Positions 7,714-16,590 of a stretch of DNA of 64,000 nt are shown one piece after another. Origin of the DNA: Acinetobacter dispersus (GTDB lineage: Bacteria; Pseudomonadota; Gammaproteobacteria; Pseudomonadales; Moraxellaceae); NCBI RefSeq assembly GCF_009884975.1, contig NZ_CP041970.1:3472001-3536000 (forward strand), written 5' to 3'. A program made the position numbers and the translations under genes. The notes beneath the pieces were generated by a model. It was not told the origin of the DNA and made no database searches. It saw only the letters and a program-made list of their open reading frames with translations. Positions within the stretch are counted from its first letter, which is position 1. The number at the start of each line of letters is the position of its first letter.

Positions 7714-9069
7714 GTGAACAATAAAACCTTACTACTTTTAAGTTTGTGTGCTTTTTATACCACCACAACCTCTGCCGCAGCACTTGATGCTGTCCAACTC
7801 AAACAACGACTCAGCACCGCAGCATTAAATAAAGTGTCGAATGGCAAAATTAATATTGATGCCTTAGTCGACAATGATTCAAATGATCTACTGATTGAAT
7901 ACGATAGCAGTGCAACGAGCACTACTTTAGGGCGAGAAAAACGTAGCCTGATTGCGGATGGTAAAAGTCAGTTTAAAAATAAATTTAGCAACGCAGCAGG
8001 TTTTCAGACCTTGCGTGAGTTTAATGGTTTGCCTTTGGGCTTATATCGTATTCAAAATCGTGAAACCTTAGCGCAAGTGTTAAATGATCCGACGGTAAAG
8101 GGGGTTTATCCAAACCGTAAAAATGTCCCGACCACAATGGAAAGTCTTCCTTTAATTAACCAACCTCAAGCGCTCACAAATGGCTTTACAGGGGAGGGTT
8201 CGAGTGTGGTGGTGATTGATACTGGGGTGAATTATAAACATGCTGACTTTGGCTGTACCGCAGTCAATACCCCAGCTTCAACATGTCGTGTGGTCTATGC
8301 CTTTGATAGCGCACCTGATGACAATAGCTTGGATGATGACGGGCATGGCAGTAACGTTTCTGGGATTGTTGCCAAAGTTGCATCTAAAACCAAAATTATT
8401 GGGATAGATGTGTTTAGAAAAGTTCGATCACAAGGGCAATGGGCAAGTACCGCTTATGACAGTGATATTCTGGCAGGCATTAACTGGGCGGTAAATAATG
8501 CGCAAACCTATAACATTAAAGCGATTAATTTAAGTTTGGGTGTACCTGGGGTGAAATATACCTCTGAATGTAGCAATAGCAGCTATAGTACGGCTTTTGC
8601 GAATGCACGCGCAGCAGGTGTTGTACCAGTAGTCGCTTCGGGTAATGATGCCTTCGCCGATGGGATTTCTTCACCAGCCTGTGTGAAAGGTGCAGTACGC
8701 GTAGGCGCGGTGTATGACAGTAATATTGGTGGTGTGTCTTGGGGCAATCCTTTGAAATGCTCTGATCCAACCACAGCAGCCGATAAAATCACATGCTTTA
8801 GTAATGGTGGCTCATTGGTGACTTTACTGGCACCAGGTGCAATGATTACTGCGGGTGGGGAAACTCAAGGTGGGACTTCACAGGCAGCGCCTCATGTGGC
8901 AGGGGCAATCGCATTATTACGTGCCAATGGCGTGACACCATCAGAGACCATCGATCAAACCGTAAATCGTTTGAAAGTAACAGGTAAGCCAATTACCGAT
9001 ACGCGAACTGGTTTGGTGTTCCCACGTATTGATTTACTGTCTGCAACCAGCGGACTCAGTTCGAATTAA
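7714..9069 (+). CDS. Secreted S8 family serine protease (subtilase)
   Basis: The 451-residue preproprotein starts at GTG with GGAG seven bases upstream. It has a signal peptide (residues 1-22). An inhibitor-type propeptide (about 60-135) follows, with the pattern QFKNKF...FNGLPLGLYRI...DPTVKGVYPN. The catalytic domain has Asp 169 (VVVIDTGVN), His 211 (DDDGHGSNVSGIVA), oxyanion-hole Asn 311 (VVASGND) and Ser 389 (GGTSQAAPHVAG). All subtilisin-class catalytic residues are therefore present. Several cysteines suggest disulfides. There is no C-terminal autotransporter or pre-peptidase domain, so it is either periplasmic or exported by a type II system. A strong terminator follows. Confidence 0.9.
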   Translation: MNNKTLLLLSLCAFYTTTTSAAALDAVQLKQRLSTAALNKVSNGKINIDALVDNDSNDLLIEYDSSATSTTLGREKRSLIADGKSQFKNKFSNAAGFQTLREFNGLPLGLYRIQNRETLAQVLNDPTVKGVYPNRKNVPTTMESLPLINQPQALTNGFTGEGSSVVVIDTGVNYKHADFGCTAVNTPASTCRVVYAFDSAPDDNSLDDDGHGSNVSGIVAKVASKTKIIGIDVFRKVRSQGQWASTAYDSDILAGINWAVNNAQTYNIKAINLSLGVPGVKYTSECSNSSYSTAFANARAAGVVPVVASGNDAFADGISSPACVKGAVRVGAVYDSNIGGVSWGNPLKCSDPTTAADKITCFSNGGSLVTLLAPGAMITAGGETQGGTSQAAPHVAGAIALLRANGVTPSETIDQTVNRLKVTGKPITDTRTGLVFPRIDLLSATSGLSSN

Positions 9070-9118
9070 GATGATTTTATAGTTTAAAGATCGATCCAAA
9101 AATAGTTTAAAAGCCATG

Positions 9119-9157
9119 ACTCGTTGCAGCTAGAGATAGATGCAACGAGTTTTTTTA
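9119..9157 (+). terminator. Intrinsic terminator after the subtilase
   Basis: A perfect 10-bp stem, ACTCGTTGCA / TGCAACGAGT, is followed by seven or eight T residues. Confidence 0.9.
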
Positions 9158-9162
9158 GAAGC

Positions 9163-9579
9163 TTAATGACATTGTGCTAGCTTATCTGCACTAAAGTTAC
9201 TTTGTAGTTTTTGAAAATTGGCTTGAACAGTGGCATCTTGCACATCAAAGGCGGTCGCGGTTGTTGGTTGAGCAAGCATTTTATCTTTATAGTGTTGAGT
9301 GGTAGAGCTTGCTGAAATTAAACCATTTTGGTTAAAGCTCCAATGTTCAACCGCCTGACCGCCATCAAAATATCCTGTGAATTCGATGTTGCAGTGTTGG
9401 TCTTGTTTGACCAATTTTGCAATATTAACTTCAGTGGATGGTGTGGCACCAATGTTCTTCACTTGCTGTAATGTTTGTGCACCATTGTTCTGTGTAGAGA
9501 GTGCTGAGCAAGCAGTAAAACTGATTGCACTGATGCAGGAAAGAAGAATTATTTTGAAAGTGCGTTGCGTCATGTGCAA
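9163..9579 (-). CDS. Small lipoprotein of unknown function
   Basis: The 138-residue product has a signal peptide ending in the lipobox FTAC (about residues 21-24). The lipidated Cys is followed by Ser-Ala, which favours the outer membrane. The mature part includes CNIEFTGYFDGGQAVEHWSF and ends in a second Cys, so a disulfide with the Cys near residue 63 is possible. The start may be the first Met or the Met two codons later. No family was recognised. It converges with the subtilase gene across the terminator. Confidence 0.7.
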   Translation of the reverse strand: MHMTQRTFKIILLSCISAISFTACSALSTQNNGAQTLQQVKNIGATPSTEVNIAKLVKQDQHCNIEFTGYFDGGQAVEHWSFNQNGLISASSTTQHYKDKMLAQPTTATAFDVQDATVQANFQKLQSNFSADKLAQCH

Positions 9580-9766
9580 AATTCCAGTCCGATGAATTTA
9601 TGCGATTTAGTTTGTCGGCAAAACCCGTGAAGTTCAATGAATGTTTTGAGCGTACACTGTAAATTTAAAGTCTATTTTTCAAATCACTATAACCGAAGCA
9701 ATATAAGCGAATTGTTTGCGTCAGATACAAATAATGCACTCTTTCATTCAATTACCCATTATAAAA

Positions 9767-9791
9767 AAGCCTCTAGATTGTAGAGGCTTTG
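9767..9791 (-). terminator. Intrinsic terminator
   Basis: The stem AAAGCCTCTA / TAGAGGCTTT has a five-base loop and an adjoining A-run on the plus strand, which is a T-run on the minus strand. It lies just past the stop of the gene ending at 9796. Confidence 0.85.
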
Positions 9792-9795
9792 GGAT

Positions 9796-10218
9796 TTAGT
9801 TTTTTGAGGACTGGCTCAGTTCAGCACGCTCAATCGGGACATTACCCTCATTGGTACCGACCACAGCATCTTTGGTGTCTTGCCATTTCTTGGCTGTGTA
9901 TTGCTTGGCTTTTACAGTTTGTGCTTGAACAACTTCAGATTGTTCTTCTGTATATTTCTTGGTGTCTTGCCATTTTTCACTCATCTTTTGCGATGTGTTC
10001 TCAGATGCGCCTTGGATTGAATCACCGAGATTCTGCATACCTTTACCTGTTTTATATAGCAGAATACGACCTAGGCTTGGATTGTCGCCGTAGGGCATGG
10101 CTTTTTCAGGCACAGCATTAGAAGCATTGTTTGTGGTGCTAGTTGTGTCCGCTGCCCAGAGCGAAGACGATGCAATCAGTGCAGTCGTAACACATAATAG
10201 TTGTACTTTATTCATCAT
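9796..10218 (-). CDS. Exported Lys/Gln-rich amphipathic-repeat protein
   Basis: The 140-residue product has a signal peptide cut after SLWA (about residue 22). The mature chain has a short Pro/Gly segment (PYGDNPSLGRIL). Two similar amphipathic blocks follow: SEKWQDTKKYTEEQ and KKWQDTKDAVVG. The KWQDTK motif is repeated and the region is strongly helical and charged. It lacks cysteine in the mature part and any catalytic motif. Composition resembles LEA-type or hydrophilin proteins, like the gene at 6096. Function unknown. Confidence 0.65.
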   Translation of the reverse strand: MMNKVQLLCVTTALIASSSLWAADTTSTTNNASNAVPEKAMPYGDNPSLGRILLYKTGKGMQNLGDSIQGASENTSQKMSEKWQDTKKYTEEQSEVVQAQTVKAKQYTAKKWQDTKDAVVGTNEGNVPIERAELSQSSKN

Positions 10219-10346
10219 CTTGTCTGTCCTTTCCGCGATATTGTCGCAATCGAGATTTTATATCTTATCGTTGGGTAGAAGAAAAGAGTGGGGATGATAT
10301 GAAATTGATACAGTTATGTATAAAGGATGAATTTCTAGTGAGAAAG

Positions 10347-10377
10347 AATAAAGGGATCTATAAAAGATCCCTTTATT
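10347..10377 (-). terminator. Hairpin at the end of glyS
   Basis: A perfect 12-bp stem, AATAAAGGGATC / GATCCCTTTATT, is followed on the minus strand by a moderately T-rich stretch. It lies 18 bases after the glyS stop. Confidence 0.7.
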
Positions 10378-10394
10378 GAAGATGAGCTGAGAGC

Positions 10395-12464
10395 TTAACC
10401 CTGCAATACACTTACATCCGCAATCGCCGTGAATAAATCACGCAACTGAGCCAATAAACGTAAACGGTTGGCTTTTAATTCTGCATCATCTGCCATGACC
10501 ATTACACCTTCAAAGAAGGCATCAATTGGTGCACGAAGTGCAGCAAGCTTAGACAATGCTTCTGTGTAGTTACGTGCAGCAAGTAAAGGCTGAACCACAG
10601 GCGTAAGGGTAGACAATTCTGCATAAAGTGCTTTTTCAGCAGCTTCAACCAGATTCGCTTCAACCACAGCACCTTCTGGTGTCGCTTCTTTAGCAAGAAT
10701 ATTGGCAACACGTTTATTTGCCGCAGCCAATGCAGCTGCTTCTGGCAATGTACGGAAATGATTGACCGCAGTCACACGCTTGTCAAAATCAAGAGGAGAT
10801 TTTGGTGCAAGTGCTTGAACCGCTTGAATCACATCAACGGCAACGCCTTGGTCTTCATATTTGGCACGGTAACGACCTTCAAGGAATGCAACTGCATCCG
10901 TACGGGTTTTATCGTGATCTTTAATGATGTCGCCATAACCTTCCAAGGCAAAGTTAACCAATTCTTCAATGGTCACATCAAGTTCATTTTCGATGATTAA
11001 ACGCAAGATACCGATTGCAGAACGACGTAATGCAAATGGGTCTTTAGAACCAGTTGGTGCTTGACCAATACCGAAAATACCGACTAGCGTATCTAAACGA
11101 TCCGCAAGCGCAATGGTTGTACCTGTCTTGGTTTGCGGTAATACATCACCAGCAAACTTAGGTAAATACTGTTCACCCAAAGCTTCGGCAACTTCATTAT
11201 TCTCACCTTCAAGGCGCGCATAATAAGTGCCTGCAATGCCTTGAAGTTCTGGGAATTCACCCACAAGTTCAGAGGTTAAGTCACATTTCGCAAGTAACGC
11301 AGCTTTCTCAGCATCAGCCACATTTGCACCCGTCATTGGAGACAAGGCCACCGCTAATTGAGCAATACGTTGTGATTTATCCCACAGCGTACCCAATTGC
11401 GCTTGGAATACCATGTTAGCCAATTTTTCTTTACGCGACGCAAGCGGTTGCTTTTGGTCTTGTAAGAAGAAGAATTCAGCATCAGACAAACGAGGACGTA
11501 CAACTTTCTCATTCCCTTCAATAATTTGAATCGGATCTTTCGACTCAATATTTGAAATAGTAATGAAGTAAGGCTGTAATTTACCTTCGGCATTGATTAA
11601 GCAGAAATACTTCTGGTTATCCTGCATGGTGGTAATCAAAGCTTCTTGAGGAACAGCCAAATAACGCTCTTCAAAAGTTGCACGTAAAGCAACAGGCCAT
11701 TCAACCAGACTTGTTACTTCATCAAGCAAGTCTGCGGGCACAATTGCAGTCGCATTGACTTCATCTGCCAACGTTTTGACTTGTGCTTGAATGGTCGCTT
11801 GACGCTTTTCGAAATTCGCAACCACATAGGCTTGTTCTAAAGTCGCCAAGTAGTCATTTGCATGCACCAAAGTTACAGCTTCAGGTGCATGGAAACGATG
11901 ACCATATGTCACGTTACCTGCTTTATGATCTTGAATGGTTGCTTCAACCACTTGATCATCTTTCAGCAATACCACCCATTTTACTGGACGTACGAATTCA
12001 GTACGGCTTGCCGCTGAACGCATACGTTTTGCGATTGGTAAGTTATCCAATGCAGTTTGTAAAATTTGTGGCAGTAAAGCATCAAGACTTTGACCTTTTA
12101 CATCTTTCAAGAAGCAAACTTTTTCAACTTTACCTGCTTGGAACGTCGAAAGTTGGTCAACCGTGATGCCTTGACCACGCATAAAGCCTTCAAGTGCTTT
12201 GGTCGGTTTACCTTCAGCATCATAAGCCGCTTGTACAGCAGGGCCATCAAAACGTTTTTGCGTGTCCGCTTGAGCAGCATCGATATCAACAATTTTCAAT
12301 GCTAAACGACGTGGAGCAGCATAGGCTTCGATAGCAGCGAAGTTTAAGCCCGCATCTTTTAGGCCTTTTTCCGTTTCTGCTTTAAGTGCATCACGCAAAG
12401 TTTTTAAGCTTTTTGGTGGAAGTTCTTCACAGCCAAGTTCGAATAAAACTGTATGCTTCGTCAT
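10395..12464 (-). CDS. glyS: Glycine--tRNA ligase beta subunit
   Basis: This is the 689-residue beta subunit of the bacterial alpha2beta2 glycyl-tRNA synthetase, which charges tRNA-Gly with glycine in the cytoplasm. The start ([12 protein letters not shown]) and internal segments such as [22 protein letters not shown] and [17 protein letters not shown] are hallmark sequences of GlyS. Its C-terminal third carries the anticodon-binding-like region. Length is normal for the family. The ATG overlaps the glyQ stop by one base (TAATGA), which implies translational coupling. Confidence 0.98.
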   Translation of the reverse strand: MTKHTVLFELGCEELPPKSLKTLRDALKAETEKGLKDAGLNFAAIEAYAAPRRLALKIVDIDAAQADTQKRFDGPAVQAAYDAEGKPTKALEGFMRGQGITVDQLSTFQAGKVEKVCFLKDVKGQSLDALLPQILQTALDNLPIAKRMRSAASRTEFVRPVKWVVLLKDDQVVEATIQDHKAGNVTYGHRFHAPEAVTLVHANDYLATLEQAYVVANFEKRQATIQAQVKTLADEVNATAIVPADLLDEVTSLVEWPVALRATFEERYLAVPQEALITTMQDNQKYFCLINAEGKLQPYFITISNIESKDPIQIIEGNEKVVRPRLSDAEFFFLQDQKQPLASRKEKLANMVFQAQLGTLWDKSQRIAQLAVALSPMTGANVADAEKAALLAKCDLTSELVGEFPELQGIAGTYYARLEGENNEVAEALGEQYLPKFAGDVLPQTKTGTTIALADRLDTLVGIFGIGQAPTGSKDPFALRRSAIGILRLIIENELDVTIEELVNFALEGYGDIIKDHDKTRTDAVAFLEGRYRAKYEDQGVAVDVIQAVQALAPKSPLDFDKRVTAVNHFRTLPEAAALAAANKRVANILAKEATPEGAVVEANLVEAAEKALYAELSTLTPVVQPLLAARNYTEALSKLAALRAPIDAFFEGVMVMADDAELKANRLRLLAQLRDLFTAIADVSVLQG

Positions 12465-13453
12465 TATTTATTCTCCTTCGCTTTTTCAGCTTGGGCTGCT
12501 TCTGCTTCAACTTGTGCTTTAAGTTGAGCCAATACTTCATCACGCAAATGTGGTTCTGCCATTGGGAAACCAAGTTTCGCGCGGGCCGCCACATAACTTT
12601 GAGCAATTGAACGCGCCAAAGTACGGACACGTAAAATATAACGTTGACGTTCAGTCACAGAAATTGCACCACGGGCATCCAACAAGTTAAAGCAATGCGA
12701 TGCTTTGATCACTTGCTCGTAAGCAGGAAGTGGCAATTCAGCTTCGATTAAACGAGACGCTTCTGCTTCATAGAAGTCAAATAATTCAAACATCTTGTCA
12801 ACTGGTGCATATTCGAAGTTATAGGTTGATTGCTCAACTTCGTTTTGATGGAATACGTCACCATAGGTTACGGTACCGAATTGACCTTTGGTCCAGACTA
12901 GATCGTAAACTGAGTCTACACCTTGAAGGTACATCGCCAGACGTTCTAAGCCGTAAGTGATTTCACCTGTCACTGGGTAACATTCAATACCACCGACTTG
13001 CTGGAAGTAAGTGAACTGAGTCACTTCCATACCATTTAACCAAACTTCCCAACCTAAGCCCCAAGCCCCAAGGGTTGGAGATTCCCAGTTGTCTTCTACG
13101 AAACGAATGTCGTGAGTTAGGGTATCAATGCCGATCGCTTTTAACGAATCGAGATAAAGCTGCTGGATATTGTCTGGGTTTGGCTTAAGTACCACTTGGA
13201 ACTGATAGTAGTGTTGTAAACGGTTCGGGTTTTCACCATAACGACCGTCTTTCGGACGACGTGATGGTTGAACATAAGCCGCGTTCCAAGTTTCTGGCCC
13301 CAATGCACGTAAGAAGGTTGCAGTGTGGAAAGTACCTGCGCCCATTTCCATATCATATGGTTGTAATACGACGCAGCCTTGCTCCGCCCAATAGTTTTGT
13401 AGGGCAAGAATTAAGCCCTGAAAGGTATCAATATGCGATATAGCACGACTCAT
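12464..13453 (-). CDS. glyQ: Glycine--tRNA ligase alpha subunit
   Basis: This is the 329-residue catalytic alpha subunit of glycyl-tRNA synthetase. The N-terminus [15 protein letters not shown] and the segments [17 protein letters not shown] and [19 protein letters not shown] are highly conserved in GlyQ. I placed the start at the ATG at 13453; an in-frame start eight codons upstream would add residues the family lacks. A short Glu/Ala/Lys-rich tail ends the protein. It is the first gene of the glyQS operon, with its own promoter just upstream. Confidence 0.98.
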   Translation of the reverse strand: MSRAISHIDTFQGLILALQNYWAEQGCVVLQPYDMEMGAGTFHTATFLRALGPETWNAAYVQPSRRPKDGRYGENPNRLQHYYQFQVVLKPNPDNIQQLYLDSLKAIGIDTLTHDIRFVEDNWESPTLGAWGLGWEVWLNGMEVTQFTYFQQVGGIECYPVTGEITYGLERLAMYLQGVDSVYDLVWTKGQFGTVTYGDVFHQNEVEQSTYNFEYAPVDKMFELFDFYEAEASRLIEAELPLPAYEQVIKASHCFNLLDARGAISVTERQRYILRVRTLARSIAQSYVAARAKLGFPMAEPHLRDEVLAQLKAQVEAEAAQAEKAKENK

Positions 13454-13489
13454 GGTGCATCCACTGGAATCAAACAAAAATTGTGGTTA

Positions 13490-13518
13490 AGTATAAGGAT
13501 TTTGTAGAGGAGTGGCAA
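13490..13518 (-). promoter_or_regulatory. Sigma70 promoter of glyQS
   Basis: On the minus strand TTGCCA (13518-13513) and TATACT (13495-13490) are separated by 17 bases. The promoter lies between the SIR2 stop codon and glyQ, so glyQS need not depend on read-through from the SIR2 gene. Confidence 0.75.
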
Positions 13519-13522
13519 AGGG

Positions 13523-15148
13523 TTAAGTAGATGAATACTTCTCATCAATATTGATAGAATTGGGTTCATCACCAAACTGAATTTTATACCATACGCAAAA
13601 TTCAGAGTTATTGAGTAGAGGTTCTATATATTCATTTTGAAAAACAAGTGATTTATACTCTTTGACGATTTGAAATATTGGGGGGTCGCTTAAATAATCT
13701 ACTAAACCATTAAAATCATTGAGAAATATAAAGCACTCTATTGAGTACATTACATGTTCAGCGTAGTCCCAGCTATCTCTAAAGTGTTTTATAGCATCAT
13801 TTAATAGAAGTTTTTCGGTATCTGGATTATTTATTAATTTAGCTAGTTGTAGTTGACAGTATCCACAAAAATGGAAGTTCCCTCCATAGTTTGGATCTTG
13901 CCTCATTCCTTTTTTATAAATATCTATAGCTTTTTTATAAGACTGAATTTTTCTCTCAATAGATGCATCATCAAAAAGCTGTCCTCCCCAGTAGGCACTT
14001 GCCCACCAATAAAAAAATCCACCTTTTAGACTTTCCTGTAAAATAGGATAAAGTTCTTCACATGTAGAAATTAGCTTTGCTTTAGAGTAATAAGGGTCAT
14101 CGGAATAAGATTGGAAATCTGCATGACTAATATAGTCTGTAACAATCTCAGCTAGCTTAAATTTATTAATTACAGCCTCATTTTTTAGAATTGATATATA
14201 GTTCTTTGCTTTAGATAATAATTGATGTCCTTTTTGAGGGGATGTAATAAAATTAATTTCTTTAGTGTAGAGTTCGAGTTCTGTATAGGGGCGCTCTATG
14301 AAGTCTAAGCTGCAATTAAGTAGTTCGGAGATATTCATAAATGTTTCATCAGCATCACATTTATAAATTACTTTGCATTCTTCATCATTTTCTAAGAAAT
14401 GATGACTCTCTTTCTGGATAACTTGCTCACCATATTCTAGCCAATATAACCAATTATTATATGGGCGAAGCTCATTTAAAGCTTCCATTAGTGGGTCATT
14501 CTCACCACTGTACCCAGCTACAACCCATGTCTTATTGCATCCTGTAGATCGAACAATCTGAGTTAAGGTTTCTTTGTGTGCTTCGAGTTGATCTGTGGTA
14601 TTACGTTGAACAAAACCAACATGTTGTCCATTTAGATACACAATACTTGGGTCATGAAGAAGTTCTGCATTTACTTTACCCATGGCCCCTAAATCATAGA
14701 TTGCTGGAAATGGATACATACCAACCATATAACATGCATGTATCAATAAAGGATCAAAATTAACAGTTAGGACGCGACTGAAATAACCCTGTTTTAATAG
14801 CTCTGCAATTGCAATATGGGCAAAATTTAGTTTAGCTTTTTCTATTCCTTTTTCAGTATTTCCTTCAATAAACCATTTAAATAACTCTTTACGCTTAACG
14901 TTCGAGAGTTTAGTCATAATGTCGTTATATTGAAGCTGACTTAAATTTTGTTGAGCAAGCTTTTGTTCTTCTGATGTAAAGTAATTAGGGAAGTTCTCAA
15001 TTGCAATTTTCATTAATTTTTGTGCAGGAGGGATGCCAGCAGAGACAGAAATACCTGCACCTACTAACAAAATTGCACCACCTTCATCTTTTGCATCTTT
15101 TAGTGAGGCTGCTAGATGTTTAAGAAGTTCTTCTTTATTTTGTTCCAT
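13523..15148 (-). CDS. SIR2-family protein with C-terminal helical repeats (candidate NADase/defence protein)
   Basis: The 541-residue protein opens with an NAD-binding SIR2-type domain (about 1-270). Visible motifs are GAGISVSAGIP (30-40), LTVNFDPLL (127-135, the T-x-N-x-D motif), YLNGQH (171-176) and VVAGYSGENDPLMEAL. Where SIR2 proteins normally have the catalytic His-Gly, this one has Asn173-Gly174, with a His at 176. The C-terminal half (about 300-530) is helical and TPR-like, rich in Tyr and aromatic residues. SIR2 domains fused to such repeats occur in bacterial anti-phage systems that deplete NAD. No partner gene is adjacent. The gene is clearly more AT-rich than glyQS and the radical-SAM gene on either side, suggesting acquisition by transfer. 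Antiviral function is inference. Confidence 0.8.
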   Translation of the reverse strand: MEQNKEELLKHLAASLKDAKDEGGAILLVGAGISVSAGIPPAQKLMKIAIENFPNYFTSEEQKLAQQNLSQLQYNDIMTKLSNVKRKELFKWFIEGNTEKGIEKAKLNFAHIAIAELLKQGYFSRVLTVNFDPLLIHACYMVGMYPFPAIYDLGAMGKVNAELLHDPSIVYLNGQHVGFVQRNTTDQLEAHKETLTQIVRSTGCNKTWVVAGYSGENDPLMEALNELRPYNNWLYWLEYGEQVIQKESHHFLENDEECKVIYKCDADETFMNISELLNCSLDFIERPYTELELYTKEINFITSPQKGHQLLSKAKNYISILKNEAVINKFKLAEIVTDYISHADFQSYSDDPYYSKAKLISTCEELYPILQESLKGGFFYWWASAYWGGQLFDDASIERKIQSYKKAIDIYKKGMRQDPNYGGNFHFCGYCQLQLAKLINNPDTEKLLLNDAIKHFRDSWDYAEHVMYSIECFIFLNDFNGLVDYLSDPPIFQIVKEYKSLVFQNEYIEPLLNNSEFCVWYKIQFGDEPNSINIDEKYSST

Positions 15149-15179
15149 TACTAATATTTAATCTTTTGAATTTATAGTG

Positions 15180-15185
15180 ATTATA
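15180..15185 (-). promoter_or_regulatory. Likely -10 element of the SIR2 gene
   Basis: TATAAT on the minus strand lies 32 bases upstream of the SIR2 ATG. No good -35 hexamer is seen at the proper distance, so the promoter may be weak or need an activator. Confidence 0.45.
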
Positions 15186-15221
15186 TCTAATTTAATAAAC
15201 TGCGCTAGCTTGAGCAAAATT

Positions 15222-15244
15222 AATACGTCAGCTCATGACGTATT
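15222..15244. promoter_or_regulatory. Perfect 9-bp inverted repeat, candidate operator
   Basis: AATACGTCA, five bases (GCTCA), then TGACGTATT forms a perfect dyad. It lies between the divergent SIR2 and radical-SAM genes, about 37 bases upstream of the SIR2 -10 and 52 bases upstream of the predicted radical-SAM -10 -35 unit. Its size fits a dimeric regulator site. The cognate protein is not known. Confidence 0.6.
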
Positions 15245-15262
15245 GCATCTCACATGCTCTTA

Positions 15263-15302
15263 ATTTCACAACTTTGAAATGTTAATTTTTAAACGATATT
15301 CT
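15263..15302 (+). promoter_or_regulatory. Promoter of the radical-SAM operon with an overlapping dyad
   Basis: TTGAAA (15274-15279), a 17-base spacer and TATTCT (15297-15302) make a plausible sigma70 promoter. A second inverted repeat, ATTTCA-N6-TGAAAT (15263-15280), overlaps the -35, where a bound repressor would block polymerase. Confidence 0.55.
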
Positions 15303-15325
15303 CTGTTCTCCTCAGGTCGTTTGAA

Positions 15326-16588
15326 ATGTCTGATCGCATTCGTGAAAAGCTGCAAATTTTAGCGGACGCTGCCAAATATGATGTGTCCTGTTCCTCCAGT
15401 GGTAGTGACCGTAAAAATAAAGACAAAGGTCTAGGTGATGCCAGTCGGGCGGGGATTTGTCATAGCTATACCGAGGATGGACGCTGTGTTTCTTTGCTGA
15501 AAATTCTATTTAGCAATGTCTGTATTTTTGATTGCGCCTATTGTGTGTCACGCCGTTCCAATGATGTGAAACGGGCTGCATTTACCGTGCAGGAAGTGGT
15601 TGACCTGACCATTAATTTCTATCGACGTAATTATATCGAAGGGCTGTTTCTCAGTTCAGGTATTTTCAAGTCAGCTGACCACACCATGGAGCGCATGCTG
15701 CAGGTGGTGAAGAAACTACGCTTAGAAGAAAATTTTAATGGCTATATCCATCTTAAAACCATCCCAGGTGCTTCGCCTGAATTGATTCATGAAGCTGGTC
15801 TGTATGCCGATCGAATGAGTATTAATCTGGAAATGCCAACCGAGGTTGGTTTAAAAACCTTTGCACCTGAAAAATCACATCAAGAAGTACAAAAAGATTT
15901 GGGACTGGTTCGAGATCGCTTGATTCAGCTTAAAGATGAACGTCAGATTATCAAGCATGTGCCGAAATATGTCCCCGCAGGGCAGACCACACAGATGGTA
16001 GTGGGAGCGCATCAAGAAACTGACCAAGATGTGTTGTTTATGGCAGATCGTCACTACAAAGAATTTAAATTAAAGCGGGTCTATTTCTCAGGTTATATCC
16101 CGATTAATAGCGAGAATAATTATCTACCTGCGGTCGGATCGCCACCACCTCTGCTACGAGAAAATCGACTTTATCAAAGTGATTGGTTGATGCGTTTTTA
16201 TGGCTTTCAGGTCAATGAAATCGTCAATGATCGATTCCCACATTTGGATCTGGATGTTGACCCGAAACTCAGTTGGGCATTGCGGCATCCAGAGCATTTT
16301 CCTGTGGATTTAAATCGTGCTGATTACCTTATGATTTTGCGTGTGCCGGGTATCGGGGTGAAATCTGCCAAGAAAATTGTACAGGCGCGTCGTTTTGGCA
16401 AAATTCATGTCGACCTGTTAAAGCAGTTGGGTGTGGCCTATTCACGTGCACAATATTTTATTCGTTGTGAAGACAGTCCTCGCTTTCAGAAGGAACTTTC
16501 TGCTGGTTTTATTCGTCAGCAGATTTTAACCCAAGGCTCATCTAAATATATCAAGCCGCTTTCACCTCAGTTGAGTTTAGGGTTTTAA
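15326..16588 (+). CDS. Putative DNA modification/repair radical SAM protein
   Basis: The 420-residue protein has the radical-SAM cluster motif CIFDCAYC, ligating a [4Fe-4S] cluster that cleaves SAM. Conserved segments such as GLFLSSGIFKSADHTMERM and SINLEMPTE follow. Near residues 338-360 is a helix-hairpin-helix motif (LRVPGIGVKSAKKIV) of the kind that binds DNA. This architecture matches the family named putative DNA modification/repair radical SAM protein (TIGR03916), whose reaction is not established. The next gene starts two bases after its stop and belongs to the family always paired with it. The reading is strong for the family and open for the function. Confidence 0.92.
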   Translation: MSDRIREKLQILADAAKYDVSCSSSGSDRKNKDKGLGDASRAGICHSYTEDGRCVSLLKILFSNVCIFDCAYCVSRRSNDVKRAAFTVQEVVDLTINFYRRNYIEGLFLSSGIFKSADHTMERMLQVVKKLRLEENFNGYIHLKTIPGASPELIHEAGLYADRMSINLEMPTEVGLKTFAPEKSHQEVQKDLGLVRDRLIQLKDERQIIKHVPKYVPAGQTTQMVVGAHQETDQDVLFMADRHYKEFKLKRVYFSGYIPINSENNYLPAVGSPPPLLRENRLYQSDWLMRFYGFQVNEIVNDRFPHLDLDVDPKLSWALRHPEHFPVDLNRADYLMILRVPGIGVKSAKKIVQARRFGKIHVDLLKQLGVAYSRAQYFIRCEDSPRFQKELSAGFIRQQILTQGSSKYIKPLSPQLSLGF

Positions 16589-16590
16589 CA

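Noticed and set aside
9789..10121. 110-residue plus-strand frame
   Set aside because: Antisense to the exported amphipathic-repeat protein, which has a clear signal peptide.
13454..13477. Upstream start for glyQ
   Set aside because: MSRAISH at 13453 is the conserved GlyQ start and the promoter spacing fits it.
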